Notes under the pieces: model-generated
Seen by the model: only the letters and a program-made list of their open reading frames with translations
Database searches by the model: none
What the model was told of the DNA's origin: nothing
Program-made: the position numbers and the translations under genes
Shown: piece after piece, positions 62,687-64,000 of the stretch
Position numbering within the stretch: the first letter of the stretch is position 1
Layout: every line of letters starts with the position of its first letter
NCBI GenBank assembly: GCA_036337765.1
Contig: JAYZDP010000168.1
Coordinates: forward strand, 4,316-68,315
From: JAYZDP01 sp036337765
GTDB lineage: Bacteria > Acidobacteriota > Thermoanaerobaculia > Multivoradales > Multivoraceae
Direction: 5' to 3'
Length of the DNA: 64,000 bases

Positions 62687-63723
62687 TCCTCCGAGCCCTA
62701 GTCGCTCTAGCTCTCGCTTCGGTCCCGATCGCCACCGGTGCCGGAGCCGCCTGGTGGGGATGGCGGGCCGTTCACGAGCCCTACCGCGGCTGGAGCGGAA
62801 ACGAGGTGACCTTCGAGGTCGAGACCGGCTCGAACGCCACCCAGGTGCTCGCCGCCCTCGCCGAGGCCGGCATCATCGGTGAGGCTGGCCTGGCGCGCCT
62901 GTACCTCCTCTATGTCCTCGAGGACACGGTGCTACAGGCCGGCGAGTACCGCTTCGCAAAGCCGGCGTCGACCCTGCAGGTCCTCGAGGTACTCACCGCG
63001 GGTCGCGTCGTCACCCACCCGGTGACGGTCATCGAGGGGCTGACTCTCGAGGAGACCGCCGACACCCTGAGCGCTGCCGGCTTCGGCGACCGCGACCGAC
63101 TCATCGGCGAGATGTCCGACAAGGCCCGGATCGCGGATCTAGACCCTGACGCGGGCAACCTCGAGGGCTATCTCTTCCCCGACACCTACGCCTTCCCGAA
63201 GGGCGCCACCGAGGCCGACATCGTCGACGCGATGGTCGTGAACTTCCGCCACAAGCTGGCTCTGGCCCAGGCCGCCGGCGAGCAGGCTGAGGTGCGTAGC
63301 GTCCGCGACCTGGTGACTCTCGCCAGCATCGTCGAGAAGGAGGCGTTGCTTGACGCCGAGCGGCCACTGATCGCAGGCGTCTACAGCCATCGACTACGGC
63401 GCCGGATACCTCTGTCGGCGGATCCGACGGTCATCTTCGCGATGAAGCTTCTCGGCACCTGGAGCGGCAACCTGCGGCGGCCAGACCTGCGTATGGACCA
63501 TCCCTACAACACCTATGTAAAGGGTGGACTACCACCCGGCCCGATCTGCTCGCCCGGAGAGGCCAGCCTGCTCGCCGCCGCTGCACCCGAACACACCACC
63601 CATCTCTACTTCGTGAGCCGCAACGACGGCACCAACGTCTTCGCAGACACCCTCTCCGAGCACAACCGCAACGTCAACAAGTGGCAGAAGCAGTATTGGG
63701 CGCGAAAGTGGCGTGCCAAGTAA
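62683..63723 (+). CDS. mltG: Endolytic murein transglycosylase MltG
   Basis: Cuts nascent glycan strands and sets their length. It has 346 residues. One membrane anchor (LVALALASVPIATGAG) is followed by a LysM-like domain and the YceG core. The catalytic Glu lies in ASIVEKEALLD; VYSHRLRRRIPLSADPTV and YNTYVKGGLPPGPICSPG are typical. The start at 62683 overlaps the ruvX stop. Confidence 0.95.
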   Translation: MILRALVALALASVPIATGAGAAWWGWRAVHEPYRGWSGNEVTFEVETGSNATQVLAALAEAGIIGEAGLARLYLLYVLEDTVLQAGEYRFAKPASTLQVLEVLTAGRVVTHPVTVIEGLTLEETADTLSAAGFGDRDRLIGEMSDKARIADLDPDAGNLEGYLFPDTYAFPKGATEADIVDAMVVNFRHKLALAQAAGEQAEVRSVRDLVTLASIVEKEALLDAERPLIAGVYSHRLRRRIPLSADPTVIFAMKLLGTWSGNLRRPDLRMDHPYNTYVKGGLPPGPICSPGEASLLAAAAPEHTTHLYFVSRNDGTNVFADTLSEHNRNVNKWQKQYWARKWRAK

Positions 63724-63742
63724 CACGCCGCTTTCGCGCTCG

Positions 63743-63764
63743 TCTTCTGGCGCCGAGGACGGCG
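63743..63764. repeat. GGCGCC hairpin after mltG
   Basis: TCTTCTG then GCGCCG-AGGA-CGGCGC, 20 bases after the mltG stop. It repeats the element at 44501 in the opposite orientation. It may act as a terminator. Confidence 0.5.
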
Positions 63765-63809
63765 CATTGGACGATGGGGAACGGAGCGAGGCGGCGGAAA
63801 CTGACTCGT

Positions 63810-64000
63810 CTACAGTGGGAGGTCCGTCTGCCGGTCCGGTTCGCCGACCTCCTGGGCGTCGACGACGTAGATCGCGGCCATGTTGACGATGTCCTCGACC
63901 TCGACACCACGCTGCAGAACGTGGACCGGCTTCGCCATGCCGAGTAGCACCGGCACGACCACCTCGCGCCTAGCGAGCAGTACCGGACGCGCGATCGAGA
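63810..64000 (-). CDS. Phosphate acetyl/butyryl transferase domain protein, C-terminal fragment
   Basis: The last 62 codons of a gene that enters from the right edge. The segment VLLGMAKPVHVLQRG then DIVNMAAIYVVDAQ is the C-terminal signature of phosphotransacetylase domains, either stand-alone or as the tail of NADP malic enzyme (MaeB). The fragment cannot decide between the two. It ends with TAG at 63812..63810. Confidence 0.72.
   Translation of the reverse strand, partial: SIARPVLLARREVVVPVLLGMAKPVHVLQRGVEVEDIVNMAAIYVVDAQEVGEPDRQTDLPL

Noticed and set aside
1..64000. CRISPR arrays, tRNA or rRNA genes, prophage or transposase
   Set aside because: By eye I found no regular spacer-repeat array, no tRNA cloverleaf and no integrase or transposase motif. 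A tRNA or covariance-model scan would settle the RNA part.

Overview
The window is 64 kb of high-GC, gene-dense chromosome from a Gram-negative-type (diderm) bacterium. It has an LptD outer-membrane LPS assembly protein, a type 2 isoleucyl-tRNA synthetase, and an 846-residue protein joining a GWxTD-type N-terminal domain to a von Willebrand factor A domain of the kind first described in Acidobacteria. Together with the cytochrome bc/cytochrome oxidase layout, this points to Acidobacteriota, perhaps a Thermoanaerobaculia-like lineage. That placement is inference; there is no rRNA gene in the window. I see no tRNA, rRNA, CRISPR array, prophage, transposase or classical defence island.

Layout. 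1-6.8 kb: an NAD-dependent epimerase start, a very large GlmS-like amidotransferase/isomerase, a PLP aminotransferase, a nitrilase-family amidase, an alpha/beta hydrolase and a pterin synthase homologue. 6.9-12.6 kb: an SLC13-type transporter, an RRM protein, and the operon rlmH-dksA-like-holA-mutM. 12.8-21.9 kb: ileS, a phosphohexomutase, a YugP-type protease, a broken ECF sigma factor with a small anti-sigma-like partner, a LOG-like protein, a hydrolase, thymidine kinase and a HAD phosphatase. 22-26 kb: an A-type Fe-S carrier convergent with YgfZ, a Cys-less rhodanese fold and polyphosphate kinase. 26.1-31.4 kb: a molybdopterin and sulfur-carrier block. It holds a MoaD-MoaE fusion, a gluzincin peptidase, a MoeB-rhodanese protein, a small sulfur carrier ending GGAP, a JAMM peptidase, a decayed cysM and a SuoX-like molybdoenzyme. 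31.4-37.7 kb: the arginine operon argCJBDHR with an ARG-box-like operator and promoter upstream of argC. 37.8-44.4 kb: a rhomboid protease, xseBA, two unknown proteins and the VWA/GWxTD protein.

44.5-57.2 kb is one long minus-strand respiratory block. In order of transcription it holds a HEAT-repeat membrane protein, a Rieske protein, a split cytochrome b, a coiled-coil octaheme cytochrome c, a cupredoxin-like lipoprotein, CtaB, oxidase subunits I, III and IV, two tiny membrane proteins, subunit II and a DUF420 protein. These look like a bc-type complex and an aa3-type oxidase made together, with the octaheme protein in the place of cytochrome c1. A CRP-type palindrome lies upstream. 57.4-64 kb holds a YkvA protein, GDP-/dTDP-deoxysugar genes, lptD, ruvX-mltG and the end of a phosphotransacetylase-domain protein.

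The least expected signal is a family of about 75-115 bp interspersed palindromes. There are four clear copies, near 21.2, 28.2, 37.8 and 57.4 kb, and one decayed copy near 20.5 kb. Every copy lies in the same orientation, and the first three bases of its stem are the TAG stop codon of the preceding minus-strand gene. Other points of interest are the carrier/JAMM/MoeB operon whose cysM has lost several internal segments, the octaheme cytochrome, a histone-H1-like tail on a DksA-type protein, and a pterin synthase homologue with Glu near the place of its catalytic Cys.
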